This document shows positions 7,864-16,902 of a stretch of 64,000 nt of DNA, in pieces. Both the position numbers and the translations under genes were made by a program. Every line of letters starts with the position of its first letter. Position 1 is the first letter of the stretch. This DNA is from Streptomyces sp. NBC_01210. GTDB lineage: Bacteria; Actinomycetota; Actinomycetes; Streptomycetales; Streptomycetaceae. The notes beneath the pieces were generated by a model. It saw only the letters and a list, made by a program, of their open reading frames with translations, was not told where the DNA came from and searched no databases. Location of the stretch: positions 7,254,001 through 7,318,000 of the forward strand of contig NZ_CP108549.1 of assembly GCF_036010325.1 (NCBI RefSeq), given 5' to 3'.

Positions 7864-9051
7864 GTGCAGGCAGCAAATGAAACACCCGAGCGGCCATCGG
7901 GCCGACTCCACCGGGCCCGAGTCCTCTACCGCAACGTCTCCAAGCGGAAGATGGCATGGTTGCTGCTGAAGGACACGGTCAACTCGTGCATCGAGTACCG
8001 CATCCTGGGCCTCGCGGCCGAGGCGGCGTTCTTCACGCTGCTGTCACTGCCGCCGCTGCTGCTCGGTCTGATCGGTCTCCTCGGCTATGTGGACGTGTGG
8101 ACCAACACCACCACCGTCGCCTCGATCGAGGAAAACATCCTGAGAGCGGCCGGCACGGTGCTCTCCGACCGGGGCGTCAACCAGATCGCCAGGCCCCTGC
8201 TGGAGGACGTCACCCACGGCGGACGGCCGGACGTCATCTCCATCGGCTTCGCCATCGCGCTCTGGTCCGGTTCGCGGGCGGTCAATGTCTTCATCGACAC
8301 GATCACCGTGATGTACGGCCTCGACGGCCAGCGCGGCATCGTCGCCACCCGGCTGCTGGCCTTCCTGCTCTACATCGTGGCGCTGCTGATCGGCGCGGTG
8401 GTACTGCCGCTGGCGGTGGTCGGCCCCGACCGGGTGGTGGAGTTCATTCCGTGGGGCACGGAAGTCGTCAGCGTCCTGTACTGGCCGGTGGTCAGTCTGC
8501 TCTCGATCGCCTTCCTCACCACGCTCTACCACGTGTCCGTCCCGGTGCGCTCGCCGTGGATCGAGGACGTCCCGGGTGCGCTGGTGGCGCTCGGGATGGG
8601 GGTGCTGGGCTCATTCCTGCTGCGTATCTACCTCACCAGCACGGTCGAGGGCCCGACGATCTACGGCTCACTCGCCGCGCCCATCGCCGTCCTGCTGTGG
8701 ATCGGCCTGACCGCCTTCGCGGTCCTGGTGGGCGCGGCGGTCAATGCCGCCATCGACCGGGTCTGGCCGTCGGTCGCCACGGCCGCGGCCCGCGCGGCCA
8801 ACGAGCGGATGCGTGCGCTCAACGCCGCAGAGCTCCTTGCCCGGGCGGAGGCCACCCAGGTCTACGGGGAGGGCGAGAGCGAGGACGAGGACGAGGACGA
8901 CGGGGCCATGCCATCGGAATTCCCGGAGCGATGGTCGCGGTTCCTGCCGCCGGACGATGTGAAGTCGCGGCTGCACGCGGGTCGGGAGAACGGCCGGGAG
9001 GGCCACGAGAGCAGCCGTGACAAGGAGACCAGGCAGCAGCGGAAACCCTGA
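7864..9051 (+). CDS. YihY/BrkB family inner-membrane protein
   Basis: 395 residues with about six membrane segments; FFTLLSLPPLLLGLIGLLGY and LLAFLLYIVALLIGAVVLPL are clear ones. The conserved GSRAVNVFIDTITVMY and EDVPGALVALG regions fit the YihY family, whose function is still unsettled. The C-terminus is cytoplasmic and charged, with a run of alternating Glu/Asp near residue 340. The GTG at the left edge follows AAGGAG very closely; the next in-frame ATG (about residue 30) would cut a conserved N-terminal stretch, so the GTG is preferred, with modest certainty. Confidence 0.88.
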   Translation: MQAANETPERPSGRLHRARVLYRNVSKRKMAWLLLKDTVNSCIEYRILGLAAEAAFFTLLSLPPLLLGLIGLLGYVDVWTNTTTVASIEENILRAAGTVLSDRGVNQIARPLLEDVTHGGRPDVISIGFAIALWSGSRAVNVFIDTITVMYGLDGQRGIVATRLLAFLLYIVALLIGAVVLPLAVVGPDRVVEFIPWGTEVVSVLYWPVVSLLSIAFLTTLYHVSVPVRSPWIEDVPGALVALGMGVLGSFLLRIYLTSTVEGPTIYGSLAAPIAVLLWIGLTAFAVLVGAAVNAAIDRVWPSVATAAARAANERMRALNAAELLARAEATQVYGEGESEDEDEDDGAMPSEFPERWSRFLPPDDVKSRLHAGRENGREGHESSRDKETRQQRKP

Positions 9052-9187
9052 GCCGGGCCACCGCTGTCCGTGCGGGTGAGCTCCCTGAGCGCGCTCATAA
9101 CAGCCCCCGACATCAGCGGCGTTGGACCGAGGGGCCGTTCTCGATCGCGCGGGGCTGCGCGGGTAGCTGCGGGATAGCCTTGTAAGG

Positions 9188-9925
9188 GTGTACGAGGAAT
9201 GGGCGTCGCGGCTCGAAGGAGCCGTCGTCTGGACGCGGACCGTGGACCGGCGTGCCGGTGCGGTCCACCCCGTGCTGCCCGACGGCTGCATGGACCTGCT
9301 CTGGTTCGAGGGCCGGCTCCTCGTGGCAGGACCCGACACCCACGCCCACACCCCCGGGAGCGGCCTCGGCACCCGGTGGGCGGGGGTGCGCTTCGCGCCC
9401 GGGACCGCGCCCGCGATTCTCGGCGTACCGGCGTACGAGCTGCGCGACCGGCGGGTCGAGATCGCCGATGTGTGGGGCGGGGCCGAGGCACGCCGGCTCA
9501 GCGCGCGGATCGACGCGGCCCCGGACCCGGTGGCCGAGCTGGAGGCCGTGGCGCTTGGGCGGGCGGACGCGGCCCTGCCGCCGGACCCGCTGCTGGGCGA
9601 GGTGGTGCGCCGGCTGGAGGCGGGCGGCACGGTGGCCGGGGCGGCGTACGCGGTGGGCCTGGGCGCCCGGCAGCTGCACCGGCGTTCGCTGGACGCCTTC
9701 GGATACGGGCCCAAGACGCTGGCCCGGGTGCTGCGGCTGCAACGGGCGCTGACGTTCGTACGGGAGGGTGTGCCGTACGCCGAGGCGGCACTCGGCGCGG
9801 GCTGCGCCGACCAGGCGCACCTCGCACGCGAGATGCGCGACCTGGCAGGAATCACCCTCGGCGCCTACTCGGCGCTGGCGAACAGCGAGACACCGCAGCC
9901 GTCGGGGTCGAGGACCACCGCGTAA
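9188..9925 (+). CDS. AraC family transcriptional regulator
   Basis: 245 residues from a GTG start. The N-terminal region ([23 protein letters not shown]) matches the DUF6597-like sensor half of a common actinomycete AraC group. The C-terminal half carries the two helix-turn-helix motifs ([25 protein letters not shown] and [21 protein letters not shown], both split here by reading order). Its 3' end overlaps the convergent VOC gene by about 60 bases. It may regulate that VOC protein. Confidence 0.88.
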   Translation: MYEEWASRLEGAVVWTRTVDRRAGAVHPVLPDGCMDLLWFEGRLLVAGPDTHAHTPGSGLGTRWAGVRFAPGTAPAILGVPAYELRDRRVEIADVWGGAEARRLSARIDAAPDPVAELEAVALGRADAALPPDPLLGEVVRRLEAGGTVAGAAYAVGLGARQLHRRSLDAFGYGPKTLARVLRLQRALTFVREGVPYAEAALGAGCADQAHLAREMRDLAGITLGAYSALANSETPQPSGSRTTA

Positions 9926-10260
9926 CGCTGCCCCCAGAAGGCGTTCCAGGGCTTGAGGTGCCCCCGGTATCCCGCCTCGGTCAGCTCGGCGTAGACGGAG
10001 TCCACCTCGGCGGGGCTGTCGCAGGCGAAGGCGAGCCCGAGCCGTTCGCCGCCGCCCGGCGGCCGGGTCCACTCGGGGTCGAAGGAACGGATGGTCTCCT
10101 CGGTGTCCCACAGCACGCGCAGTCCGCTGGGCAGCGTCGCCTCGGCGTGGGGCGCGGTGTCGGCGTCGGCGGGGATGTCCAGGCCGAGCCGGCGGTAGAA
10201 GGCGAGAGAGGCGGCCATGTTGGAGGCGACAAGGCCGATCGCGTCGAGTCGTGGAGTCAT
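9865..10260 (-). CDS. VOC family (glyoxalase/bleomycin-resistance fold) protein
   Basis: 131 residues with paired beta-alpha-beta-beta-beta units: [20 protein letters not shown] at the start and [16 protein letters not shown] at the end, as in VOC metalloenzymes. A C-terminal Asp-Pro-Asp-Gly loop is clear. The metal ligands of true glyoxalases are not obvious. Start at the ATG reading MTPRLDAIG; an upstream in-frame ATG would overlap the promoter of the response regulator. Function could be antibiotic binding or a small-molecule lyase; unresolved. Confidence 0.85.
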   Translation of the reverse strand: MTPRLDAIGLVASNMAASLAFYRRLGLDIPADADTAPHAEATLPSGLRVLWDTEETIRSFDPEWTRPPGGGERLGLAFACDSPAEVDSVYAELTEAGYRGHLKPWNAFWGQRYAVVLDPDGCGVSLFASAE

Positions 10261-10367
10261 GACCTCAACGTAGGCAGGCCGGGACGGGGAGTCTTGAACG
10301 AATCGGACGTCCCTCCGTCGCGGGACGTCATCGGCGAGGGACGTCATAGTTCCGTAAGGAGCCGCGT

Positions 10368-11198
<831 letters not shown>

Positions 11199-11203
11199 TC
11201 GTC

Positions 11204-12325
11204 GTGTGGGACATGCTCCTCATCGCCCTCTTCGCCTTCCTCGGGGCCGCGGCCGTCGGCCTGCTCGGGGCCGTGGCCCTGCGGGCGGTGCGCCACCGGT
11301 CCGTCGCCGTCTCCCTCACGATCGTCGCCGCCGTCGCCGTCACCGCGATGCTCGCCGGGACGCTCGCCGTCGCCCAGGCGATGTTCCTGTCCGCGCACGA
11401 CCTCACCGTCGTCACCACGGTCGTCGCGATGGCGGCGGTCGTCTCGCTCGCCACCGCGCTGCTGCTCGGCCGCTGGGTTGTCGCCCGCAGCCGCGAACTC
11501 GCCCTGGCGGCACGCTCGTTCGGCGACGGTGGCTCCTTCGCCGCACCCGACGGCGCCTCCACCGCGGAACTGGCCGCACTGAGCCGGGAACTCGCCGCCA
11601 CCAGCGACCGGCTCGCCGCGTCCCGCGAACGTGAACGCGCCCTGGAGACCTCCCGCCGCGAGCTCGTCGCCTGGATCTCCCACGACCTGCGCACCCCCCT
11701 GGCCGGGCTGCGCGCCATGTCCGAAGCGCTGGAGGACGGTGTCGTACAGGACCCGGAGCGCTACTTCCGCCAGATCCGTACCGAGGTCGACCGGCTCAAC
11801 TCCATGGTGGGCGATCTCTTCGAGCTCTCCCGCATCCACGCCGGCACGCTGGCCCTCACCCCCACCAGGATGTCGGTGTACGACTTGATCGGCGAGGCGA
11901 TCGCCGGCGCGGACCCGCTGGCACGCGAGCAGGGCGTACGCCTCGTCGGCGACAGCGTCGAGTCCGTCCCGGTCGAGGTGGACGGCAAGGAGATGACCCG
12001 CGTACTGGCGAACCTCCTGGTCAACGCGATCCGCCGGACACCCGCCGACGGCACCGTCGCCGTCGCTGCCGAACGCCGCGAGGAGTGGGTCGTCCTCTCC
12101 GTCACCGACGGCTGTGGCGGCATTCCCGAGGAGGACCTCCCACGCGTCTTCGACACCGGCTGGCGCGGCACTCAGGCCCGTACGCCCCCGGCCGGCGCCG
12201 GTCTCGGCCTCGCGATCGTCCGCGGCATCGTCGAGGCGCACGCCGGCCACGCCGACGTACGCAATGTGACGGGCGGCTGCCGCTTCGAGGTGACGCTGCC
12301 CGCCGCGGCAGCCCCACTTGGTTGA
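11204..12325 (+). CDS. Sensor histidine kinase
   Basis: 373 residues from a GTG. Two N-terminal membrane helices (about residues 4-26 and 33-55) and probably a third (64-85) are followed by a HAMP-like linker, the H-box VAWISHDLRTPLAGLR, the N-box LANLLVNAIRRTP, and G-box GAGLGLAIVRGIVEAH. There is almost no extracellular loop, so it probably senses within or near the membrane. Partner of the preceding response regulator. The signal is unknown. Confidence 0.92.
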   Translation: MWDMLLIALFAFLGAAAVGLLGAVALRAVRHRSVAVSLTIVAAVAVTAMLAGTLAVAQAMFLSAHDLTVVTTVVAMAAVVSLATALLLGRWVVARSRELALAARSFGDGGSFAAPDGASTAELAALSRELAATSDRLAASRERERALETSRRELVAWISHDLRTPLAGLRAMSEALEDGVVQDPERYFRQIRTEVDRLNSMVGDLFELSRIHAGTLALTPTRMSVYDLIGEAIAGADPLAREQGVRLVGDSVESVPVEVDGKEMTRVLANLLVNAIRRTPADGTVAVAAERREEWVVLSVTDGCGGIPEEDLPRVFDTGWRGTQARTPPAGAGLGLAIVRGIVEAHAGHADVRNVTGGCRFEVTLPAAAAPLG

Positions 12326-12436
12326 AACAGCGAGCGTATGTATGAGTGACCGCGGAGACTGCCGGGCAGTCAAACGTCGATGGCCTTGGGGGAGGCCTCG
12401 CGATCCGTAACCGGCAGAAGGCAGGGGTGGGGACCT

Positions 12437-13324
12437 ATGGCGCGACAGACGGATTGGGAATTCCTGGACGATCGCGGGCGGTCGGCGACGGCGGCACAAA
12501 CGCCGTCGAGGCTGGTTGCCTACATCCAGGCCGGAGCGACCTTGTTCGACCACGGCATCCGGCCGGTGGGCCTCTTCGGATCCCACCACGACGGCGAGAC
12601 CGCCGACCCGGCGAAGGCCGGCACGCTGCCGCTCGAGGACATCGCGTACCTCGGATCGGGCACCCGCGTCGGGGTGGACGCGATCCTCGACGCGGAACCC
12701 GACCTGGTGGTCGGCGTCGGCTACGGCTCCGACCAGGTCTACGGCCTGGATCCGGACACGGCGAAGCACATCGAGGAACATGTGCCCGTGGTGGTGTGCG
12801 ACGTGGGCCAAGGGCGTTCCCTCGCCGCTGTACGGAACCGGTTCACGGCGCTCGCCCGGTCGCTCGGAGCCGAGCAGAACCTCTCGGGGGCGGCGGAACT
12901 CGACCGCGCGGAAGGCCGGCTGCGCACGCTGGCGGCCGACGCCGCTCACTTACGGATCCTGGCCCTGTCGCCCGGCACGCCGGAGAGCGTCCATCTCGCC
13001 AGGCCACGCGCGTGGCCGGACCTCAGGGCGCTGGCCGAGTGCGGCATCGGCCTGGTGGAGCCCGAGCGGGGTCCAGGGGCCAACTGGTCCACCGTCGACT
13101 GGACGGTGGCCGCGTCACTGGAGCCGGACATTGTGCTGACGGACGTACGGGCCAATGCCCTGCCGGTCGGTGCACTCGAGGGAGTCGAGGAGTGGCAGGC
13201 AGGCGCGGGCAGGGCCCGGATCGTGCCGTGGAACCCTGAGGTTCCCTGCAGCCATCTGGCGCACGCGCGCTTCTTCGACGCCGTGGCGGACGCGGTGCAG
13301 GCGTCCGCCTCGTCCGGCAGCTGA
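12437..13324 (+). CDS. Periplasmic-binding-protein-fold (TroA/FepB-like) protein without signal peptide
   Basis: 295 residues resembling iron-siderophore substrate-binding proteins: RPVGLFGSHHDGE, DAILDAEPDLVVGVGYG, VRNRFTALARSLG and the C-terminal VPWNPEVPCSHLAHARFF. The N-terminus has no signal peptide or lipobox, and no permease or ATPase genes are adjacent. It is therefore either cytoplasmic or an orphan binding domain. Start set at the ATG opening MARQTDWEFL, preceded by a G-rich stretch. Confidence 0.75.
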   Translation: MARQTDWEFLDDRGRSATAAQTPSRLVAYIQAGATLFDHGIRPVGLFGSHHDGETADPAKAGTLPLEDIAYLGSGTRVGVDAILDAEPDLVVGVGYGSDQVYGLDPDTAKHIEEHVPVVVCDVGQGRSLAAVRNRFTALARSLGAEQNLSGAAELDRAEGRLRTLAADAAHLRILALSPGTPESVHLARPRAWPDLRALAECGIGLVEPERGPGANWSTVDWTVAASLEPDIVLTDVRANALPVGALEGVEEWQAGAGRARIVPWNPEVPCSHLAHARFFDAVADAVQASASSGS

Positions 13325-13345
13325 ACGTCCGCCTCGTCCGGCCGC

Positions 13346-13397
13346 CGCGACAACGCCAGACCGCGGCAACGCCAGAACCCGCGGCAACGCCAGAACC
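13346..13397. repeat. Three tandem copies of an 18-bp unit
   Basis: Three copies of CGCGGCAACGCCAGAACC (first copy shorter and diverged) directly abut the terminator hairpin between two convergent genes. They look like a slippage expansion of the terminator's 5' flank. Confidence 0.75.
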
Positions 13398-13423
13398 CGC
13401 CGGGGAATCCCCGGCGGGTTCTG
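13391..13423. terminator. Perfect hairpin between convergent genes
   Basis: Arms CAGAACCCGCCGGGGA and TCCCCGGCGGGTTCTG are perfectly complementary around one central base. Being symmetric, it probably serves both the binding-protein gene and the cbtBA operon. Confidence 0.8.
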
Positions 13424-13442
13424 ATGGCGCTGATACGTCGCG

Positions 13443-14216
13443 TCAGCCCGCGGCAGAGGCTGTCCGCGAGGGCGTGCTGCTTTCCGCGGCCGCCGTCCGG
13501 GCGGCACTCGGTACCAGGAGGCGCTCCGCGAGGTGACCGAAGACCAGCGCGAAGAACGTCCAGAGGGTGACCTGGATGGCGAGCGTGGCCAGTCGGAAGT
13601 CCCACACCACCGTGGCCGGGAAGTCCTTGGGCACCTCGTTGAACGAGGGCAGGAAGGCGAAGGCGATCCCGGCCGCCGCGATGAAGGCGGCCGCGGCGGC
13701 GACGGTCGCGTTCCAGTTGCCCAGCCGGGGAGCCAGCCGCTTCCCGAGGATCACCGCTGCGACAGCGAGCAGCACGCTGAGCACGATCATCAGGAAGTAC
13801 ACGGTGGTGCGCTTGCCGATCGTTTCGGGGTCACCGACTGCCGGCGGGTTCGGCGGGTACTTGAGAAACGGCACGACGTACACGGCCAGCAGCGCGCCCA
13901 GGGAGACCAGGGCGGCCGTGGCGCGCGGGCCGAACCGGCCGATGCGGCCGAGCGCGACACAGAAGGCGAGGGCGGCGATGCCGCCGATTGCGACGCCGAA
14001 GACCAGCACACCAGTGGCGAGGCCGGCCGTCGACTGCATGGCACGGCTGACGAGTTCCTCGCCGCCGTGCTCATGGCTGTGTGCTTCCTCGAACGCGATG
14101 GCGGAGTCCACGGGGGACTCGCCGAGCAGGTAGGCCACGACCAGGGCGAAGAAGCCGGCAACGAGGCCGGCGAGCATGCCGCGGACGAGCAGAGCTCTGA
14201 CAGAGATGGAGTTCAT
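13443..14216 (-). CDS. cbtA: CbtA family cobalt transporter subunit
   Basis: 257-residue membrane protein with about five to six helices (LLVRGMLAGLVAGFFALVVA first). It has the HSHEHGGEE histidine cluster after the first helix (about residues 46-54) and the VPFLKYPPNPPAVGDPETI signature of CbtA. Together with CbtB it is thought to take up cobalt for cobalamin synthesis. It lies 21 bases after cbtB and shares the upstream B12 riboswitch. Confidence 0.94.
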   Translation of the reverse strand: MNSISVRALLVRGMLAGLVAGFFALVVAYLLGESPVDSAIAFEEAHSHEHGGEELVSRAMQSTAGLATGVLVFGVAIGGIAALAFCVALGRIGRFGPRATAALVSLGALLAVYVVPFLKYPPNPPAVGDPETIGKRTTVYFLMIVLSVLLAVAAVILGKRLAPRLGNWNATVAAAAAFIAAAGIAFAFLPSFNEVPKDFPATVVWDFRLATLAIQVTLWTFFALVFGHLAERLLVPSAARTAAAESSTPSRTASAAG

Positions 14217-14237
14217 GAGTGAGTGTTCCCCTGGTTC

Positions 14238-14450
14238 TCAGTGGCAGGGGAAGCCGAGCAGGTGGCGTCCGTCGTGGACCCACTCGTGCACGTTCTCACC
14301 GGAGATGAGCGCGGTGGCGCCCTGCTCGGCGCCTACGAAGTAGAGCAGGACGAGCATCAGCACGCCGAAGAACAGCGCCCACGGGGCGATTGCCTTCAGC
14401 GAGATGGGGGTGATGGCCGGTGCGGCGGCGGGTGCAGCGGTCTGTGCCAT
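14238..14450 (-). CDS. cbtB: CbtB family cobalt transporter subunit
   Basis: 70-residue single-span membrane protein. One helix (APWALFFGVLMLVLLYFVG) is followed by an external HEWVHDGRHLLGFPCH tail rich in histidine, the hallmark of CbtB. First gene after the cobalamin riboswitch; functional partner of CbtA. Confidence 0.94.
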   Translation of the reverse strand: MAQTAAPAAAPAITPISLKAIAPWALFFGVLMLVLLYFVGAEQGATALISGENVHEWVHDGRHLLGFPCH

Positions 14451-14474
14451 GACAGAACCTCCTGGGGGAACACG

Positions 14475-14600
14475 CGTCCCGATCGTGGTGCCTGAGACGA
14501 AGGTGCTGGGTCTGACTTCCCGCAGAAGTACGGGTTCACAGTGGCGCGACCGTGCCGGATTCTCACCGGACTTCCGTCACACCGTCGTCATGTCCACGAG
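14475..14600 (-). ncRNA. Cobalamin riboswitch
   Basis: On the minus strand, upstream of cbtB, the cobalamin-riboswitch core is clear: TCCGGTGAGAATCCGG hairpin, then the B12 box GCGCCACTGTGAACCC, then GGGAAGTCAGACCC. Order and spacing fit the class. It should repress cbtBA when adenosylcobalamin is plentiful. Outer boundaries are approximate. Confidence 0.88.
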
Positions 14601-14712
14601 ACCGTACCGCTTGGCGGCCTGCACCGCTACGGCGCAGGGGCGCATGCCGGGGCGCCTCAACGCCCGTGATGTGCTTGCACCATGGGCCGTCGGGCGGAGA
14701 GGAATGTGCGGG

Positions 14713-15288
14713 ATGACGGTACGGGTGATGTTGGTCTCACCGGCGATGAGTGCCGCGCTGCGCGGGGCGCGCTTCGACGGGGACGTACCCCTGGACGAGG
14801 CGGGCGTCCGCAGCGCCCGCGCCGCCGCCGGTGCGCTGCCGCGCGCCGGCCGGTGGGTGAGCGGCCCGTCCGCGCGCTGCCGTGAGACGGCCGAGGTGCT
14901 GGGTCTGCGGGCCGATCCCGAACTACGGCTCGGGGACTGGGACATGGGCCGCTGGCGCGGGCGCACGCTGGAAGAAGTGAGCGTGAGCGAGCCGGAGGCG
15001 GTGTCGGCGTGGCTGACCGATCCCTCGGCCGCTCCGCACGGCGGCGAGTCGCTGCTGGCTCTGTGTGCCCGGGTCGGCGGCTGGCTCGAGTCGCTGTCGG
15101 CCGACGGGCGTGTGCTGGCGGTCACCGAGCCCGCGGTGGCGCGTGCGGCGATCGTGCATGCGCTGGCGCTGCCGGCGGAGGCGTTCTGGCGGCTGGACAT
15201 CGCGCCGCTGACCCTGACCGAGCTCAGCGGACGGGCCGGGCGCTGGAATCTGCGCTGCGGACGGCCGTTGGCGGCGGACGCGGACTGA
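14713..15288 (+). CDS. Histidine-phosphatase-fold protein lacking catalytic histidines
   Basis: 191 residues matching the phosphoglycerate-mutase-like fold: GPSARCRETAEVLGL, ELRLGDWDMGRWRGRTLEEV and the C-terminal REGULAR core LPAEAFWRLDIAPLTLTEL. The defining N-terminal R-H-G reads V-S-P-A, and the second S-H-G reads T-E-P-A, so both catalytic histidines are missing. It is divergent from the cobalt operon. The family position suggests descent from a CobC-like enzyme, but activity as a phosphatase is doubtful. The start is the ATG after GGAGAGGA. Confidence 0.8.
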   Translation: MTVRVMLVSPAMSAALRGARFDGDVPLDEAGVRSARAAAGALPRAGRWVSGPSARCRETAEVLGLRADPELRLGDWDMGRWRGRTLEEVSVSEPEAVSAWLTDPSAAPHGGESLLALCARVGGWLESLSADGRVLAVTEPAVARAAIVHALALPAEAFWRLDIAPLTLTELSGRAGRWNLRCGRPLAADAD

Positions 15289-15364
15289 CCTTCGGCGGTC
15301 AGTACGGAGAGATCCGCAGGTTGGGGCACCCGCGGGCCTCCCGGTCGTGAATGATGGGCCCGGC

Positions 15365-16024
15365 ATGCCGCAGACCCTCCGTCCTCCGTCTCGCAGCGCG
15401 CCGCGCGCTCGGTGGAGTGTGCGGGGCGCTCGGGCGGGTGTGTTCGCACTGGCGAGCGTGGGCCTGGCCGGCGTCGGACACCATGTGGCGTCCGGAAAGC
15501 CGGTCGCCTGGCTGCTGCTGTCGGCCGCGGCCGGCGCCGCCTTCCTCGGGGCGCTGCCCTGGGCGGGGCGGCGGCGTTCGCTCGCGGTGGTGGTGACCGC
15601 GACCTGCGCCGTGCAGCTCGTCCTCCACCAGGTCCTGGCGACGGCCGGGCCCGGCCGGCACGGTACACCGCACGCAGCCGCCCACCCGATGGCCGGTGAT
15701 CACGGCCTGCATCCGGGCACGGCCGTGATGCTCCTGGCGCACTCGCTGGCCGCCTTGGCCGTGGCGGTGCTGCTGCACCAGACGGACGACCAACTGGCGG
15801 TGCTCCCACGGCTCGTGGGCCTTCTCGCCGGCACGGTCCGCGACACCGTGGCGCGCCTCCTCGGCCGGTGGAGTGCGTACGCGTTCCGCTGCCCGGACGC
15901 CGCTCCAGCAGTCGCCGGATCGCGGCCGCTCCCAGGAGAGCCGGCGTGCGTCGTCCTCGCGCACATCGTGATACGCCGGGGGCCTCCCGGTCATGGACCG
16001 TCACCCTCACCGTCCCGTCCATGA
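15365..16024 (+). CDS. His-rich membrane protein, copper locus (uncharacterised)
   Basis: About 219 residues with three or four hydrophobic segments (GVFALASVGLAGVGHHVASG, VAWLLLSAAAGAAFLGALPW, AVMLLAHSLAALAVAVLLHQ). A loop near residue 100 has a spaced His cluster (GRHGTPHAAAHPMAGDHGLH). Proteins like this often precede YcnI-type genes, and the histidines suggest metal handling; that is inference. The start is uncertain: a GTG lies 18 bases upstream, and neither has a strong ribosome binding site. Confidence 0.7.
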   Translation: MPQTLRPPSRSAPRARWSVRGARAGVFALASVGLAGVGHHVASGKPVAWLLLSAAAGAAFLGALPWAGRRRSLAVVVTATCAVQLVLHQVLATAGPGRHGTPHAAAHPMAGDHGLHPGTAVMLLAHSLAALAVAVLLHQTDDQLAVLPRLVGLLAGTVRDTVARLLGRWSAYAFRCPDAAPAVAGSRPLPGEPACVVLAHIVIRRGPPGHGPSPSPSRP

Positions 16025-16093
16025 CCGACCAGCGGGCCTCTCGCCCTGTCGAGGGCTGCGCTGCTTTCGAGTTTCGAGGAGAAGATCCACACC

Positions 16094-16819
16094 ATGAGTA
16101 CCTTTCCCCTGCCTTCCGCCGTCCGGCGGTCGTTGCTTGTCGCCACCCTGGCCGTCGGCACAGTGCTCGCCGTGGCCGGTCCGGCCGCCGCCCACGTCGA
16201 AGTGACCGCCTCCGACGACCGGGCCCTGGCGAAGGACGTGACGCTGACGTTCACGTCCGAGGCGGAGTCGGACACTGCGGGCATCGCCAAACTGCAGATC
16301 GTCCTGCCCGAGGGCGTCGCGCCGGATGCGGTGAAGCTGAAGAAGGCACCCGACGGCTGGAAGCTCACGCCGGGCGAAGGCGGCTACACCATCGGCGGCA
16401 AGGCGCTGGCCACCGGCACGGACATGGTCCACAGCATCACGGTGACGCAACTGCCGGACGTGAAGTCGCTGGTGTTCAAGACCGTGGAGACGTACGGCGA
16501 CGGAAAGATCGACCGCTGGATCGAGGTGCCCAAGGGCGCCCAGGAGCCGGAGAATCCGGCGCCGGTGCTCAACCTGAAGCCGGCCGCGCCGGGCTCGGCA
16601 CCGATCAATGCCGGCTCGAGCCCCACTCCCAGCACGGAGCCGAGTAAGACCTCGCCCGCACCGTTGCTCTCACAGCAGCAGCAGCAGTCGGCGGCGAAGA
16701 AGAAGGACGACGGCGGAGGCAGCGGGGTTGTCGTCGCGGTCGCCGCCGTCGTGGTGGTGATCGCCGCGGGCGCCGGCCTGTGGTGGTTCAAGCGCCGTCC
16801 GGGCGCCGGATCGGCCTGA
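16094..16819 (+). CDS. YcnI family (DUF1775) copper-associated membrane-anchored protein
   Basis: 241 residues. A signal peptide (LLVATLAVGTVLAVAGPAAA) would be cut before HVEVTASD, giving a mature N-terminal histidine, which in YcnI proteins binds copper together with a conserved Trp (PDGWKLTP here). The YcnI domain is followed by a Pro/Ser/Thr-rich linker, a Gln run, and one C-terminal helix (VVVAVAAVVVVIAAGAGLWW) ending in K-R-R, so it is anchored outside the cell. Likely copper homeostasis, with the upstream His-rich membrane protein. Confidence 0.92.
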   Translation: MSTFPLPSAVRRSLLVATLAVGTVLAVAGPAAAHVEVTASDDRALAKDVTLTFTSEAESDTAGIAKLQIVLPEGVAPDAVKLKKAPDGWKLTPGEGGYTIGGKALATGTDMVHSITVTQLPDVKSLVFKTVETYGDGKIDRWIEVPKGAQEPENPAPVLNLKPAAPGSAPINAGSSPTPSTEPSKTSPAPLLSQQQQQSAAKKKDDGGGSGVVVAVAAVVVVIAAGAGLWWFKRRPGAGSA

Positions 16820-16825
16820 GCCGTA

Positions 16826-16860
16826 GGGCCGGGGTGCGGCAGGCTGCCGCACCCCGGCCC
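16826..16860. terminator. Perfect 17-base-arm hairpin
   Basis: GGGCCGGGGTGCGGCAG and its exact complement lie between the convergent ycnI-like and phosphatase genes; it probably serves both. Confidence 0.8.
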
Positions 16861-16902
16861 GGGCGTCCCCGGCGTTCCCGCAACGGCTGACGCACCGACC
16901 GG

